Made by a program: the position numbers and the translations under genes. A model generated the notes under the pieces. That model searched no databases. It was not told the DNA's origin and worked only from the letters and a program-made list of their open reading frames with translations. Of a stretch of 64,000 nt of DNA, positions 47,084-55,366 are shown piece by piece; position 1 is the first letter of the stretch; every line of letters begins with the position of its first letter. This DNA is from Afipia birgiae 34632 (GTDB taxonomy: Bacteria; Pseudomonadota; Alphaproteobacteria; Rhizobiales; Xanthobacteraceae), in assembly GCF_000308295.2 (NCBI RefSeq), contig NZ_HG326653.1, positions 387,901 to 451,900 on the forward strand, given 5' to 3'.

Positions 47084-48397
47084 ATGACAATTCGCCAGAT
47101 GGGCTTTGGCCTGGCTGCTTCGACCCTTCTTGCTTTTGCAACGCCCGCGCAGGCCGTCACCGAAATTCAGTGGTGGCACGCCATGACCGGCGGCAACAAC
47201 GATATCGTCAACAAGCTGGCGGCGGATTTCAACGCCTCGCAGGGCGACTACAAGGTCGTCCCCTCCTTCAAGGGCAGCTACCCCGACACCATGAACGCAG
47301 GCATCGCTGCCTTCCGTGCCGGCAACGCACCGCACATCATCCAGGTATTCGAAGTCGGCACGGCGACGATGATGAGCGCCACGGGCGCGATCAAGCCGGT
47401 CTACCAGCTCATGAAGGACGCGAACGAGCCGTTCGATCCGAAGGCCTATCTGCCTGCAATCACCGGTTATTATTCGACGGCGAAGGGCGACATGCTGTCG
47501 TTCCCCTTCAACTCCTCGTCGATGGTGATGTGGGTCAACCTTGATGCGCTCAAGAAGGCCAACATCGCGGAAATCCCGAAAACATGGCCTCAGGTTTTCG
47601 ATGCTGCGAAAAAGCTGAAGGCGGCCGGATACACCACGTGCGGTTTTTCCAATGCGTGGGCGTCGTGGGCCCACATCGAGCAGTTTTCCGCCTGGCATAA
47701 CGTCGCGATCGGCAGCAAGGCGAACGGCCTCGACGGTTTCGACACCGTGCTGAAATTCAACTCACCGCTGCACATCAAGCACCTGCAGAACCTGATGGAC
47801 CTGCAGAAAGACAAGACCTACGACTATTCCGGCCGCGCCAATGCGAGCGAGAGCCGCTTCAGTTCCGGCGAATGCCCGCTCTTCCTGACCTCGTCAGGTT
47901 ACTACGCAACAGCCAAGGGCACTGCGAAGTTCGAGTTCACCTCGGCGCCGATGCCGTACTATCCGGACGCCGCCGGCGCGCCACAGAACTCAATCATCGG
48001 CGGCGCATCGCTCTGGGTGATGGGCGGCAAAAAGCCTGAGGAATACAAAGGCGTCGCCAAGTTTTTTGCCTTCCTGTCCGACACCAACCGCCAGGCCAGG
48101 CTGCATCAGGAATCCGGCTACCTGCCGATCACCAAGGCCGCGTATGAAAAGACCAAGACCGACGGCTTCTATGACAAGAACCCGACGCTGCAAACGCCGC
48201 TGAAGGAGCTCACCAACAAGGAGCCGACGGAAAATTCACGTGGCCTGCGCTTCGGCAACATGGTGCAGATGCGCGATATCTGGGCGGAAGAAATGGAAGC
48301 CGCGCTCGCGGGCCAAAAGACCGCCAAGGACGCGCTCGATTCGGCTGTGAGCCGTGGCAACGCCATGCTGCGGACGTTCGAAAAAACCGCGAAGTGA
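47084..48397 (+). CDS. ugpB: sn-Glycerol-3-phosphate ABC transporter substrate-binding protein
   Basis: Periplasmic binding protein of 437 residues with a clear signal peptide (MGFGLAASTLLAFATPAQA). The mature protein starts with TEIQWWHAMTGGNNDIVNKL, the typical UgpB opening. It contains GNAPHIIQVFEVGTATMMSA and SWAHIEQFSAWHNVAIGSKA, which line the ligand site. It delivers glycerol-3-phosphate or its diesters to UgpAE. The AGGGAG ribosome binding site is strong. A GC-rich hairpin follows before ugpA. Confidence 0.96.
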   Translation: MTIRQMGFGLAASTLLAFATPAQAVTEIQWWHAMTGGNNDIVNKLAADFNASQGDYKVVPSFKGSYPDTMNAGIAAFRAGNAPHIIQVFEVGTATMMSATGAIKPVYQLMKDANEPFDPKAYLPAITGYYSTAKGDMLSFPFNSSSMVMWVNLDALKKANIAEIPKTWPQVFDAAKKLKAAGYTTCGFSNAWASWAHIEQFSAWHNVAIGSKANGLDGFDTVLKFNSPLHIKHLQNLMDLQKDKTYDYSGRANASESRFSSGECPLFLTSSGYYATAKGTAKFEFTSAPMPYYPDAAGAPQNSIIGGASLWVMGGKKPEEYKGVAKFFAFLSDTNRQARLHQESGYLPITKAAYEKTKTDGFYDKNPTLQTPLKELTNKEPTENSRGLRFGNMVQMRDIWAEEMEAALAGQKTAKDALDSAVSRGNAMLRTFEKTAK

Positions 48398-48434
48398 GTG
48401 AGATAAGGTTGAGGCAATTGAGAGCAGCGATTGC

Positions 48435-48465
48435 CCCCTCCCCCCGCCCTTGCGGCGGGGAGGGG
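48435..48465 (+). promoter_or_regulatory. GC-rich hairpin between ugpB and ugpA
   Basis: A 12-bp stem (with a 2-nt bulge) pairs the C-run at 48435-48448 with ggcggggagggg at 48454-48465; the loop is cttgc. The right arm overlaps the purine-rich ribosome binding region of ugpA (ggggagg). It could protect the abundant ugpB message and lower translation of ugpA. Confidence 0.55.
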
Positions 48466-48477
48466 AGGCATTGTTGA

Positions 48478-49359
48478 ATGGAAAAGTCGGCCACCTTTAA
48501 CAACAGGCTGCTTCCGTACCTGCTGCTCGCGCCGCAGCTCGTCATCACTTTCGTGTTTTTCTACTGGCCCGCCAGTCAGGCGGTTTTGCAGTCGTTCAAG
48601 CGCGAAGACGCCTTCGGCCTCACATCGGAATTCGTCGGCCTGGAGAATTATCAGGCCCTGTTCGCGCAGCCTGAATACTACAAGGCGATATGGACGACGG
48701 TGGTGTTCTCCACCCTGGTCGCATTGCTGTCGCTCAGCATCGCGCTGCTGTTCGCGACCCAGGCCGACAAGAACCTGAAGGCGGCGCCCGCCTTCAAGAC
48801 ATTCCTGATCTGGCCTTACGCCGTCGCACCCGCAATCGCCGGTGTGCTGTGGATATTCATGTTTCATCCCTCGCTCGGCACGCTGGCGCGGCCGCTGCGC
48901 GTTCTCGGCTTCGACTGGAATCCCCTGCTGAACGGCAATCACGCCATGACGCTGGTGGTGATGGCCGCCGTCTGGAAGCAGATCTCCTACAACTTTCTGT
49001 TCTTCCTCGCCGGCCTGCAATCGATCCCCAGGAGTGTACTCGAAGCCAGCGCGATCGACGGCGCGGGCCCGCTGCGCCGGTTCTGGACCATCGTCTTTCC
49101 ATTGCTCTCGCCCACCACGTTCTTCCTGCTGGTGGTCAACGTGGTCTACGTCTTCTTCGATACGTTCGGCATCATCGACGCTGTCACCGGCGGCGGCCCG
49201 GCCGGCGCGACAACCACCATGGTCTACAAGGTTTACGCAGATGGACGGCTCGGCGGCGATCTCGGCGGCTCCGCGGCGCAATCCGTGGTGTTGATGGTCA
49301 TCGTCATCGCGCTAACCGCCGTCCAGTTCCGCTATGTCGAGCGCAAGGTGCAGTACTGA
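48478..49359 (+). CDS. ugpA: sn-Glycerol-3-phosphate ABC transporter permease UgpA
   Basis: MalF-type permease of 293 residues with six membrane segments (first at about 12-34). The cytoplasmic EAA loop is [20 protein letters not shown]. The C-terminal stretch [20 protein letters not shown] is a UgpA hallmark. The stop codon shares one base with the ugpE start (TGATG). Confidence 0.95.
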   Translation: MEKSATFNNRLLPYLLLAPQLVITFVFFYWPASQAVLQSFKREDAFGLTSEFVGLENYQALFAQPEYYKAIWTTVVFSTLVALLSLSIALLFATQADKNLKAAPAFKTFLIWPYAVAPAIAGVLWIFMFHPSLGTLARPLRVLGFDWNPLLNGNHAMTLVVMAAVWKQISYNFLFFLAGLQSIPRSVLEASAIDGAGPLRRFWTIVFPLLSPTTFFLLVVNVVYVFFDTFGIIDAVTGGGPAGATTTMVYKVYADGRLGGDLGGSAAQSVVLMVIVIALTAVQFRYVERKVQY

Positions 49360-50207
49360 TGGTCGAGCATCGTCCCCTGCGCGATTTCGTCGCCTACGCC
49401 ATCCTCACCTTCGGCATCTTCATCGTCGCGTTTCCTGTCTACCTTGCACTGATCGCGTCGACCCACGACGCGGCGACAGTGGTCAACGGAAACATGCCGC
49501 TCTCGCCCGGCGGACACACCCTGGAAAACTATTACCGGGCGATCTTCGTCGGCGGCTCGCGCGCCAGCCGCGAGCCGGTCGGTCACATGCTGATGAATTC
49601 GTTCATCTCGGCCGTCGGCATCGCAATAGGCAAGATCTTCATTTCCATCCTGTCAGCGTTTGCAGTGGTGTACTTCCGCTTTCCGTTCCGGAAGACCGCG
49701 TTCTGGATCATTTTCGTCACGCTGATGCTGCCGGTCGAGGTCCGCATCTATCCCACCTACAAGGTGGTTGCGGACCTGCACATGCTCGACACCTATGCCG
49801 GGCTGATCCTGCCGCTGATCGCCTCGGCCACCGGAACACTGCTGTTCCGGCAATTCTTCATGACCATTCCCGAAGAATTGCTGGAAGCCTCGAAGATCGA
49901 CGGCGCAGGTCCATTCCGGTTTTTCAAGGATACGCTGCTGCCGCTGTCCGTCACCACCATCGCCGCATTGTTCGTGATCCAGTTCATTTACGGCTGGAAT
50001 CAGTATCTGTGGCCGCTGCTGATCACGACACAGGATTCGATGCAGACCATTGTGACCGGCATCAAGAAAATGCTGACCACCACCGACGAACTCGCGGAAT
50101 GGCAGTTGGCGATGGCGACAGCGATTCTTGCGATGCTGCCCCCGGTCGCGGTTGTCATTTTCATGCAACGGCTGTTCGTGCGCGGTCTCGTTGAAACTGA
50201 AAAGTAG
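49359..50207 (+). CDS. ugpE: sn-Glycerol-3-phosphate ABC transporter permease UgpE
   Basis: MalG-type permease of 282 residues starting at the ATG at 49359 ([20 protein letters not shown]); the frame is open far upstream through ugpA, but that part is not homologous. Six membrane segments and the EAA loop EASKIDGAGPFRFFKDTLLP are visible, and FIYGWNQYLWPLLIT is typical of UgpE. It lies between ugpA and ugpC. Confidence 0.95.
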   Translation: MVEHRPLRDFVAYAILTFGIFIVAFPVYLALIASTHDAATVVNGNMPLSPGGHTLENYYRAIFVGGSRASREPVGHMLMNSFISAVGIAIGKIFISILSAFAVVYFRFPFRKTAFWIIFVTLMLPVEVRIYPTYKVVADLHMLDTYAGLILPLIASATGTLLFRQFFMTIPEELLEASKIDGAGPFRFFKDTLLPLSVTTIAALFVIQFIYGWNQYLWPLLITTQDSMQTIVTGIKKMLTTTDELAEWQLAMATAILAMLPPVAVVIFMQRLFVRGLVETEK

Positions 50208-50231
50208 CAGCTGGAGCTTTAAGGAACGAGC

Positions 50232-51329
50232 ATGTCGAATGTCGTCCTGCGCGATGTGAAAAAGACCTATCCCGGCGGGGTCGATGCGATCAAAGGCATC
50301 AACCTCGAGGTCGGCGACGGACAGTTCTGCGTGCTGGTCGGACCAAGCGGCTGCGGTAAATCCACTTTGCTGCGCATGGTCGCGGGTCTTGAGACCATCA
50401 CCGACGGCGAGATCGACATCGGCGGCCGCGTGGTCAATGAGATCGAACCGGCTGATCGCGACATCGCCATGGTGTTCCAGAACTACGCGCTCTATCCGCA
50501 CATGAGCGTTTACAACAACATGGCCTACGGTCTGCGCAATCGCGGCACGCCGAAACCAGAGATCGATACGCGGGTGCGGGAAGCCGCGCAGATTCTCGAA
50601 ATCACGCCGCTGCTGGATCGCAAGCCGCGGCAACTATCCGGCGGCCAGCGTCAGCGCGTCGCCATGGGCCGCGCCATTGTGCGCCAGCCGAAGGTGTTTC
50701 TGTTCGACGAGCCGCTTTCAAATCTCGATGCCAAGTTGCGGGTCGCCATGCGCGTCGAAATCCGCAAGCTGCAGCGCCGCCTCAGGACCACCTCGATCTA
50801 CGTCACCCACGACCAGATGGAAGCGATGACCCTCGCCGACATTCTGGTGGTGATGAACGGCGGACAGGTCGAGCAGATCGGCAAGCCGCTCGACATCTAC
50901 AAGAAGCCCGCTACGACTTTCGTCGCCTCCTTCATCGGCGCGCCGCCAATGAACCTGCTGTCGGTGGCCGCAAACGGACTCGGCGAACCGCTCGATACCC
51001 TGCAGATCAAGGTGCCTGGCGATGCCATCCTCGGCATCCGCCCGGAGGACTTCGTGCTGGCCGGCACCGCCCCCCAAGGCCTCGCGCTTGAACTCATGGT
51101 CGATGCCATCGAGCGGGTTGGCGCCGAAACATACGTCTACGGCACCAGACCGCGTGCCGATGGCGGGCTAACCGTCAGCGCCAAGCCCGGCGAATTGCCG
51201 CCGGGCGAGATCATCGTCCGGCTGCCCGGAGAGGCGGCTCCCGCCATCGGCGAGCGGATCAAGGTTTCCGCCGCGCGCGACAAGCTGCACCTGTTCAGCC
51301 CCGGCGGCCGCAGCCGGATGGCCGGTTAG
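50232..51329 (+). CDS. ugpC: sn-Glycerol-3-phosphate ABC transporter ATP-binding protein UgpC
   Basis: MalK-type ATPase of 365 residues. Walker A is GPSGCGKS at 37-44, the signature [17 protein letters not shown], Walker [17 protein letters not shown], and the H-loop [14 protein letters not shown]. The C-terminal TOBE-type domain (from about 240, IGAPPMNLL) is regulatory. It completes the ugpBAEC importer. No glycerophosphodiesterase gene (ugpQ) follows. A weak acccct/aggggt hairpin (51339-51364) precedes the hsp20 promoter. Confidence 0.96.
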   Translation: MSNVVLRDVKKTYPGGVDAIKGINLEVGDGQFCVLVGPSGCGKSTLLRMVAGLETITDGEIDIGGRVVNEIEPADRDIAMVFQNYALYPHMSVYNNMAYGLRNRGTPKPEIDTRVREAAQILEITPLLDRKPRQLSGGQRQRVAMGRAIVRQPKVFLFDEPLSNLDAKLRVAMRVEIRKLQRRLRTTSIYVTHDQMEAMTLADILVVMNGGQVEQIGKPLDIYKKPATTFVASFIGAPPMNLLSVAANGLGEPLDTLQIKVPGDAILGIRPEDFVLAGTAPQGLALELMVDAIERVGAETYVYGTRPRADGGLTVSAKPGELPPGEIIVRLPGEAAPAIGERIKVSAARDKLHLFSPGGRSRMAG

Positions 51330-51365
51330 CCCGGATTCACCCCTGTTTACTGGCAGTTAGGGGTT

Positions 51366-51395
51366 CTTGAACAACGTAAGAGACATCGCCATATT
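51366..51395 (+). promoter_or_regulatory. RpoH (sigma-32) heat-shock promoter of hsp20
   Basis: The -35 element CTTGAA (51366-51371) and -10 element CCATATT (51389-51395) are separated by 17 nt, a very good match to the alphaproteobacterial RpoH consensus. Transcription should start near 51402, giving a leader of about 85 nt. Confidence 0.8.
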
Positions 51396-51403
51396 TGTTT
51401 CAA

Positions 51404-51490
51404 CCGGCAGGCCGCTAGGCTGCCGGGAACCCAGGAAGGAGTGCCGCAAGGGCTCCGACCCAAAGTCGCTTCGAGAGGACTTTGTGAATG
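51404..51490 (+). promoter_or_regulatory. ROSE-type RNA thermometer in the hsp20 leader
   Basis: Three hairpins fill the leader: ccggcag/ctgccgg (51404-51426), ggag...ctcc (51438-51456), and the last at 51462-51483, where aaagtcgct pairs with aggacttt. That last hairpin contains the conserved ROSE motif UCGCU (U-Y-GCU) with its G (51468) bulged opposite the Shine-Dalgarno AGGA at 51476-51479, 8 nt before the ATG. This is the diagnostic ROSE arrangement: heat melts the hairpin and frees the ribosome site. Confidence 0.85.
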
Positions 51491-51913
51491 TCTCGTGTTC
51501 CTTCGCTATCGAGTCCGTTCCTTTTGGGATTCGACGAAATCGAGCGTGCGCTCGATCGCGTCGTGAAAGGCGCAGACGGTTATCCTCCTTACAACATCGA
51601 GCGGTGCGGCCGTGATGACGGCCAGCCCGAGCGCCTGCGGATCACGCTGGCGGTTGCCGGGTTTACCCGCGACCAACTCGATGTAACCACTGAGGAAAAC
51701 CAGCTCGTGATCCGGGGCCGCCAGCAGGACGACAAGACCCGGCAGTACATCCACCGCGGCATCGCCGCGCGTCACTTCCAGCGGACCTTTGTGCTGGCGG
51801 ACGGGATGTATGTCATCGGCGCAGACCTGAAGAACGGCCTGCTGTCGATCGATCTGGCTCGTCCCGAGCCTGAACGGGTCGTTAAGACGATAGCCATCAA
51901 TGAACACGAATAA
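51488..51913 (+). CDS. Small heat-shock protein (Hsp20 family)
   Basis: Alpha-crystallin-type chaperone of 141 residues, IbpA-like, which holds unfolded proteins for refolding. The N-terminal region includes LGFDEIERALDRV. The alpha-crystallin domain runs from about 33 (YNIERCGRDD, ITLAVAGFTRDQLDVTTEEN, LVIRGRQ) to about 130. The C-terminus has the I-x-I anchor (TIAIN). Expression is predicted to be controlled twice by heat: an RpoH promoter and a ROSE leader. A DUF1150 gene follows after 50 nt. Confidence 0.95.
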   Translation: MSRVPSLSSPFLLGFDEIERALDRVVKGADGYPPYNIERCGRDDGQPERLRITLAVAGFTRDQLDVTTEENQLVIRGRQQDDKTRQYIHRGIAARHFQRTFVLADGMYVIGADLKNGLLSIDLARPEPERVVKTIAINEHE

Positions 51914-51963
51914 TGGAACGAGTAGCGGACTCGACCGCTTAACACCTACAAGGAGTCGAGACC

Positions 51964-52224
51964 ATGACTGGTAATGTCATCTTCGAACCCGCCGTCTCGC
52001 TTGAGGCGCTGGCAACCCTGGGCGAAGGCCACATCGCCTACGTGAAACAGATTCGCTCGGAAGACGTGCCGGGACTTTTCCCGCAGGCGCCGCAGATCGC
52101 GCCCGGCCTGAAGCTGTTCGCGCTTCATGCTGCCGACGGCACCCCGATCATGCTGACCGACAGCCGCGAGGCGGCGATCGCGAATGCATGGAGCAACGAG
52201 CTAGAGACCGTCAGCGTTCACTGA
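51964..52224 (+). CDS. DUF1150 family protein
   Basis: Protein of 86 residues in the DUF1150 family, common behind hsp20 genes in Hyphomicrobiales. A central ATLGEGHIAYVKQIRSEDVP and LKLFALHAADGTPIMLTDSR carry the family pattern. There is no signal or membrane segment. An AAGGAG ribosome binding site precedes the ATG. Sharing the hsp20 transcript suggests a role in the heat response, but the function is unknown. Confidence 0.88.
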   Translation: MTGNVIFEPAVSLEALATLGEGHIAYVKQIRSEDVPGLFPQAPQIAPGLKLFALHAADGTPIMLTDSREAAIANAWSNELETVSVH

Positions 52225-52268
52225 GCCGGCCACAGGCCGCGCAGTGATGCGACGATCGGAAACGAAGC

Positions 52269-52301
52269 GGCAGCGCGGCGAGCGCTGCCGTTTTTGTTTT
52301 A
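52269..52301 (+). terminator. Intrinsic terminator of the hsp20-DUF1150 unit
   Basis: A perfect 9-bp stem cggcagcgc / gcgctgccg with loop ggcga is followed by tttttgtttt. Confidence 0.94.
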
Positions 52302-52318
52302 TGAGAGCGCTAAGATGA

Positions 52319-52780
52319 TTACGCCGCAGTCGCCGGCGGCAGCGCCAGCACCGAATACAGCGCCTGCGCGTCCTTCGAGGCGCGCAGCTTCTTGGCGATG
52401 TCCTGATCGCGCAGCAGCCGCGCAATGCGCGCCAGCGCCTTCAGATGGTCTGCGCCCGCGCCTTCAGGGGCCAGCAGCAGAAACACCAGGTCGACCGGCT
52501 GACCGTCCATCGCCTCGAAGTCGATCGGGCGATCCAGCCGTGCGAACAGGCCAGACAGCTTGTCGAGCTTCGGCAGCTTGCCGTGAGGGATCGCCACGCC
52601 ATAACCAACGGCCGTAGTCCCCAGCTTTTCGCGCTGGAGAAGCACTTCGAAGATCGACCGCTCGTTCTGTCCGGTGAGAACAGCGGCACGCGCCGCAAGC
52701 TCCTGAAGCGCCTGCTTCTTGCTGTTGACCTTCAAAGCAGGGAGAATCGCCTCCGGTGCGACCAGATCGGTAATCGTCAT
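52319..52780 (-). CDS. ptsN: PTS IIA-like nitrogen-regulatory protein PtsN (EIIA-Ntr)
   Basis: EIIA-Ntr of 153 residues, the end acceptor of the nitrogen phosphotransferase system, which regulates potassium and nitrogen metabolism. The phosphorylated His is H66 in GVAIPHGKLP; the C-terminal PVDLVFLLLAPEGAGADHLKAL block is typical. It lies downstream of hpf in the conserved rpoN-hpf-ptsN order. The 139-nt gap to hpf contains a stem with perfect ends actatgg/ccatagt (52865-52902). Confidence 0.95.
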   Translation of the reverse strand: MTITDLVAPEAILPALKVNSKKQALQELAARAAVLTGQNERSIFEVLLQREKLGTTAVGYGVAIPHGKLPKLDKLSGLFARLDRPIDFEAMDGQPVDLVFLLLAPEGAGADHLKALARIARLLRDQDIAKKLRASKDAQALYSVLALPPATAA

Positions 52781-52864
52781 GGGGCGTTCCGAGGATAAGT
52801 TAAGCCGTTGGTGTACTTATTAAATCGGTCTCTGACCGGGTGACGTCAAGGGGCCCTCGAGCCC

Positions 52865-52902
52865 ACTATGGCTCGCGTCCCTGAAAGGCGGCGGACCATA
52901 GT
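52865..52902 (-). promoter_or_regulatory. Inverted repeat between hpf and ptsN
   Basis: Perfect 7-bp arms actatgg (52865-52871) and ccatagt (52896-52902) surround a GC-rich 24-nt interior, with a second small gggc/gccc stem just beside it (52851-52864). No T-run follows. Possibly an mRNA processing or attenuation structure. Confidence 0.35.
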
Positions 52903-52919
52903 TAGGCTTATTCAGGGCG

Positions 52920-53531
52920 TCAATGGCGAGCCGGCTCGCTGATCACAGGGGGATCGACCCAGCCAACGTTCCCGTCCGGCCGCCTGTAGATGATGTTCAC
53001 CCGCCCGCTGCCGCCGTGCTGGAACACCATGACCGGCGCACCGGTCAAATCGAGTTCCATGACTGCTTCGCTGACCGAGTAGCGCTTCAGCGAGGTCGTC
53101 GCCTCGGCGATGATGACGGGATTGAACTCGTTGACATCGTCGTCGTGCGACGGCGCTTCGATCACATAGCTCGGCGCGTCCAGCGCAGCGCCATTGAGAT
53201 CGGACAACGCAGCGGTCGCTGCATATGCCTTGCGTGCGGAGCGATCCTTCAGGCGGCTCTTGTAGCGGCGCAGGCGTTTTTCGATCAGCAGCAATGCCTG
53301 GTCCGCACTGACATAAGCGTCGGCAGCTATCGAATCCGCTTCAAGCGTGATTCCCGAATCCAGATGAAGCGAGCAATCGGTGCGAAAGCCGATGCCGTCC
53401 TTGCTGAGCGTGATGTGGCCCGAGTAATTGCCATCAAAATATTTTCGCAGCACTTCGTTCGTGCGTTCGCTCACGCGATCGCGAAGGGCTTCACCGACGC
53501 TGATGCTTTTTCCAGAGACCCGGAGTGTCAT
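52920..53531 (-). CDS. hpf: Ribosome hibernation promoting factor, long form
   Basis: Long HPF of 203 residues from the ATG at 53531 (MTLRVSGKSISVGEAL), with GAGGA upstream; the frame is open to 53555. An N-terminal ribosome-binding domain (ISVGEALRDRVSERTNEVL, FRTDCSLHLDSGITLEADS) is followed by an acidic linker and the C-terminal dimerisation domain (SLKRYSVSEAVMELDLTGAPVM-type; NIIYRRPDGNVGWVDP). It dimerises 70S ribosomes in stationary phase. It lies 67 nt downstream of rpoN. Confidence 0.95.
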   Translation of the reverse strand: MTLRVSGKSISVGEALRDRVSERTNEVLRKYFDGNYSGHITLSKDGIGFRTDCSLHLDSGITLEADSIAADAYVSADQALLLIEKRLRRYKSRLKDRSARKAYAATAALSDLNGAALDAPSYVIEAPSHDDDVNEFNPVIIAEATTSLKRYSVSEAVMELDLTGAPVMVFQHGGSGRVNIIYRRPDGNVGWVDPPVISEPARH

Positions 53532-53598
53532 GACGTTCCTCACTTGCTTCTTCAACTGCAGTTCGGATGAGGGAGCGTTCCGCTTCTTGGCGTCGCAG

Positions 53599-55236
53599 TC
53601 AAGCGGTAGCTGTGTCGCGGGACCTGTCCACGGCCGGAGCGGCCGACGTTAAGGCTGTACCGAGCATGCTCTGCTTGTCGCGGCGACGTTGCACGGACGA
53701 AGGAATACGCATGGCTTCACGATACTTCGCTACCGTGCGCCGGGCTATATCAATGCCGTCGCCATGCAATCGTTCCACGATGGTATCGTCCGAGAGGATT
53801 GCCGTGGGACTTTCGGCGTCGATCAGCTGTTTGATGCGGTGCCGCACAGCTTCGGCGGAATGCGCGTCCCCGCCGTCCGCGGAGGCGATCGAAGCGGTAA
53901 AGAAATACTTGAGTTCGAACGTGCCCCGATTGGTCGCCATGTACTTGTTCGCGGTTACCCGCGAGACGGTTGATTCATGCATCTGGATGGCGTCGGCAAC
54001 GGCTTTCAGATTGAGCGGGCGCAAATGCGCTACGCCCTGCGAGAAAAAGCCATCCTGCTGGCGAACGATTTCGGTCGCCACCTTCAGGATCGTCCGCGCC
54101 CGCTGATCGAGCGCCCGCACCAGCCACGTCGCATTCTGCAGGCAGTCGGTGAAGTAGGATTTGTCGCCGTCCTTGCGGATGGTTTTGGACAGTTGCGAAT
54201 AGTAAACCTGATTGACCAAAACTTTCGGCAAAGTGTCGCTGTTGAGCTCGACATGCCAGCCGCCGTCGGGACCGGGACGGACATAAACATCCGGCACCAC
54301 GCTCTGGGTCTTGGCCGATCCGAACTTCAGGCCGGGCTTTGGATTGAGGTGACGGATTTCGCCGATCATGTCGGCGATGTCTTCATCATCGACGCCGCAG
54401 ATTTTTCTTAAGGAAGCGATGTCGCGTTTCGCGAGCAAATCGAGATTTTCGATCAGCGCTTGCATCGCCGGATCGTAGCGGTCGCGCTCACGCAACTGGA
54501 TCGCAAGGCATTCGCTCAGATTGCGCGCGCAGACGCCCGGGGGATCGAACTTCTGCAGAACCGCAAGCACGGCCTCGACCTCGTCATGCGACGTGCCGAG
54601 TTTGTCATGCGCATCACCGAGATCGGCAGGCACATACCCGGCGTCATCGACGAGGTCGATCAGATACTGACCGATCATGCGGCGCATCGGATCCGGAAAC
54701 GCGACCGCCAACTGCTCCGCGAGATGGCCGCCGAGCGTTGTTTCCGCCGCGACAAAGGCTTCGAGATTGTAGTCGTCGTCGTTCGACGCGCCGCCGCCCC
54801 ATTCGGTGTAGGCGGTTGGCGCGGCATCCTGCGCGTTCCGCGCGGCGGCGTCCGCTGGCTCCTCCGGAAACACGTTCTCCATGCCGGTATCGAGGGTCTG
54901 CTCGATCTCGGTACGGGTCCCGAGATCGGGCGCCATCCACTCCTCGGCGCCGGCCTCGAAGTCGCCGGATCGCTCGCCGTCAACCCCGGAAGCGAACTCC
55001 GCACCGTCGGAAAAATCCGCGCCATCGCCTTCGGCATGGGAGCCGGGGGGCTCGCCGTGATCGGGGGCGCCATCCTGATTGGCCCGCTCAAGCAGCGGGT
55101 TGCGCTCGAGCTCGTCCTCGACGAACGCCACGAGGTCAAGATTCGACAGCTGCAGCAGCTTGATCGCCTGCATCAGCTGCGGCGTCATCACCAGCGACTG
55201 CGACTGGCGGAACTCTAATCTCTGCGTCAGCGCCAT
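53599..55236 (-). CDS. rpoN: RNA polymerase sigma-54 factor
   Basis: Sigma-54 of 545 residues, which needs AAA+ activators to melt promoters. Region I (MALTQRLEFRQSQSLVMTPQ with QLMQAIKLLQLSNLDL) is Gln/Leu-rich; region II is long and acidic (about 60-180, rich in Asp, Glu and Gly); the core-binding part follows; and the C-terminal RpoN box ARRTVAKYR that reads the -24 element is intact. It is in the lpt-rpoN-hpf-ptsN cluster, 130 nt after lptB. Confidence 0.98.
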   Translation of the reverse strand: MALTQRLEFRQSQSLVMTPQLMQAIKLLQLSNLDLVAFVEDELERNPLLERANQDGAPDHGEPPGSHAEGDGADFSDGAEFASGVDGERSGDFEAGAEEWMAPDLGTRTEIEQTLDTGMENVFPEEPADAAARNAQDAAPTAYTEWGGGASNDDDYNLEAFVAAETTLGGHLAEQLAVAFPDPMRRMIGQYLIDLVDDAGYVPADLGDAHDKLGTSHDEVEAVLAVLQKFDPPGVCARNLSECLAIQLRERDRYDPAMQALIENLDLLAKRDIASLRKICGVDDEDIADMIGEIRHLNPKPGLKFGSAKTQSVVPDVYVRPGPDGGWHVELNSDTLPKVLVNQVYYSQLSKTIRKDGDKSYFTDCLQNATWLVRALDQRARTILKVATEIVRQQDGFFSQGVAHLRPLNLKAVADAIQMHESTVSRVTANKYMATNRGTFELKYFFTASIASADGGDAHSAEAVRHRIKQLIDAESPTAILSDDTIVERLHGDGIDIARRTVAKYREAMRIPSSVQRRRDKQSMLGTALTSAAPAVDRSRDTATA

Positions 55237-55366
55237 AAAAACCAGATCCGGTCCAAAAGTTGGTCCGTTTCTTGCTTATATGTTTCTCGCAAACTTGTAC
55301 ACGGCTTGACGTTTCGAAAATTCGGGATGCTGCGTCGGCCGCTCACGGATCGCTGATCAAGGTGAA

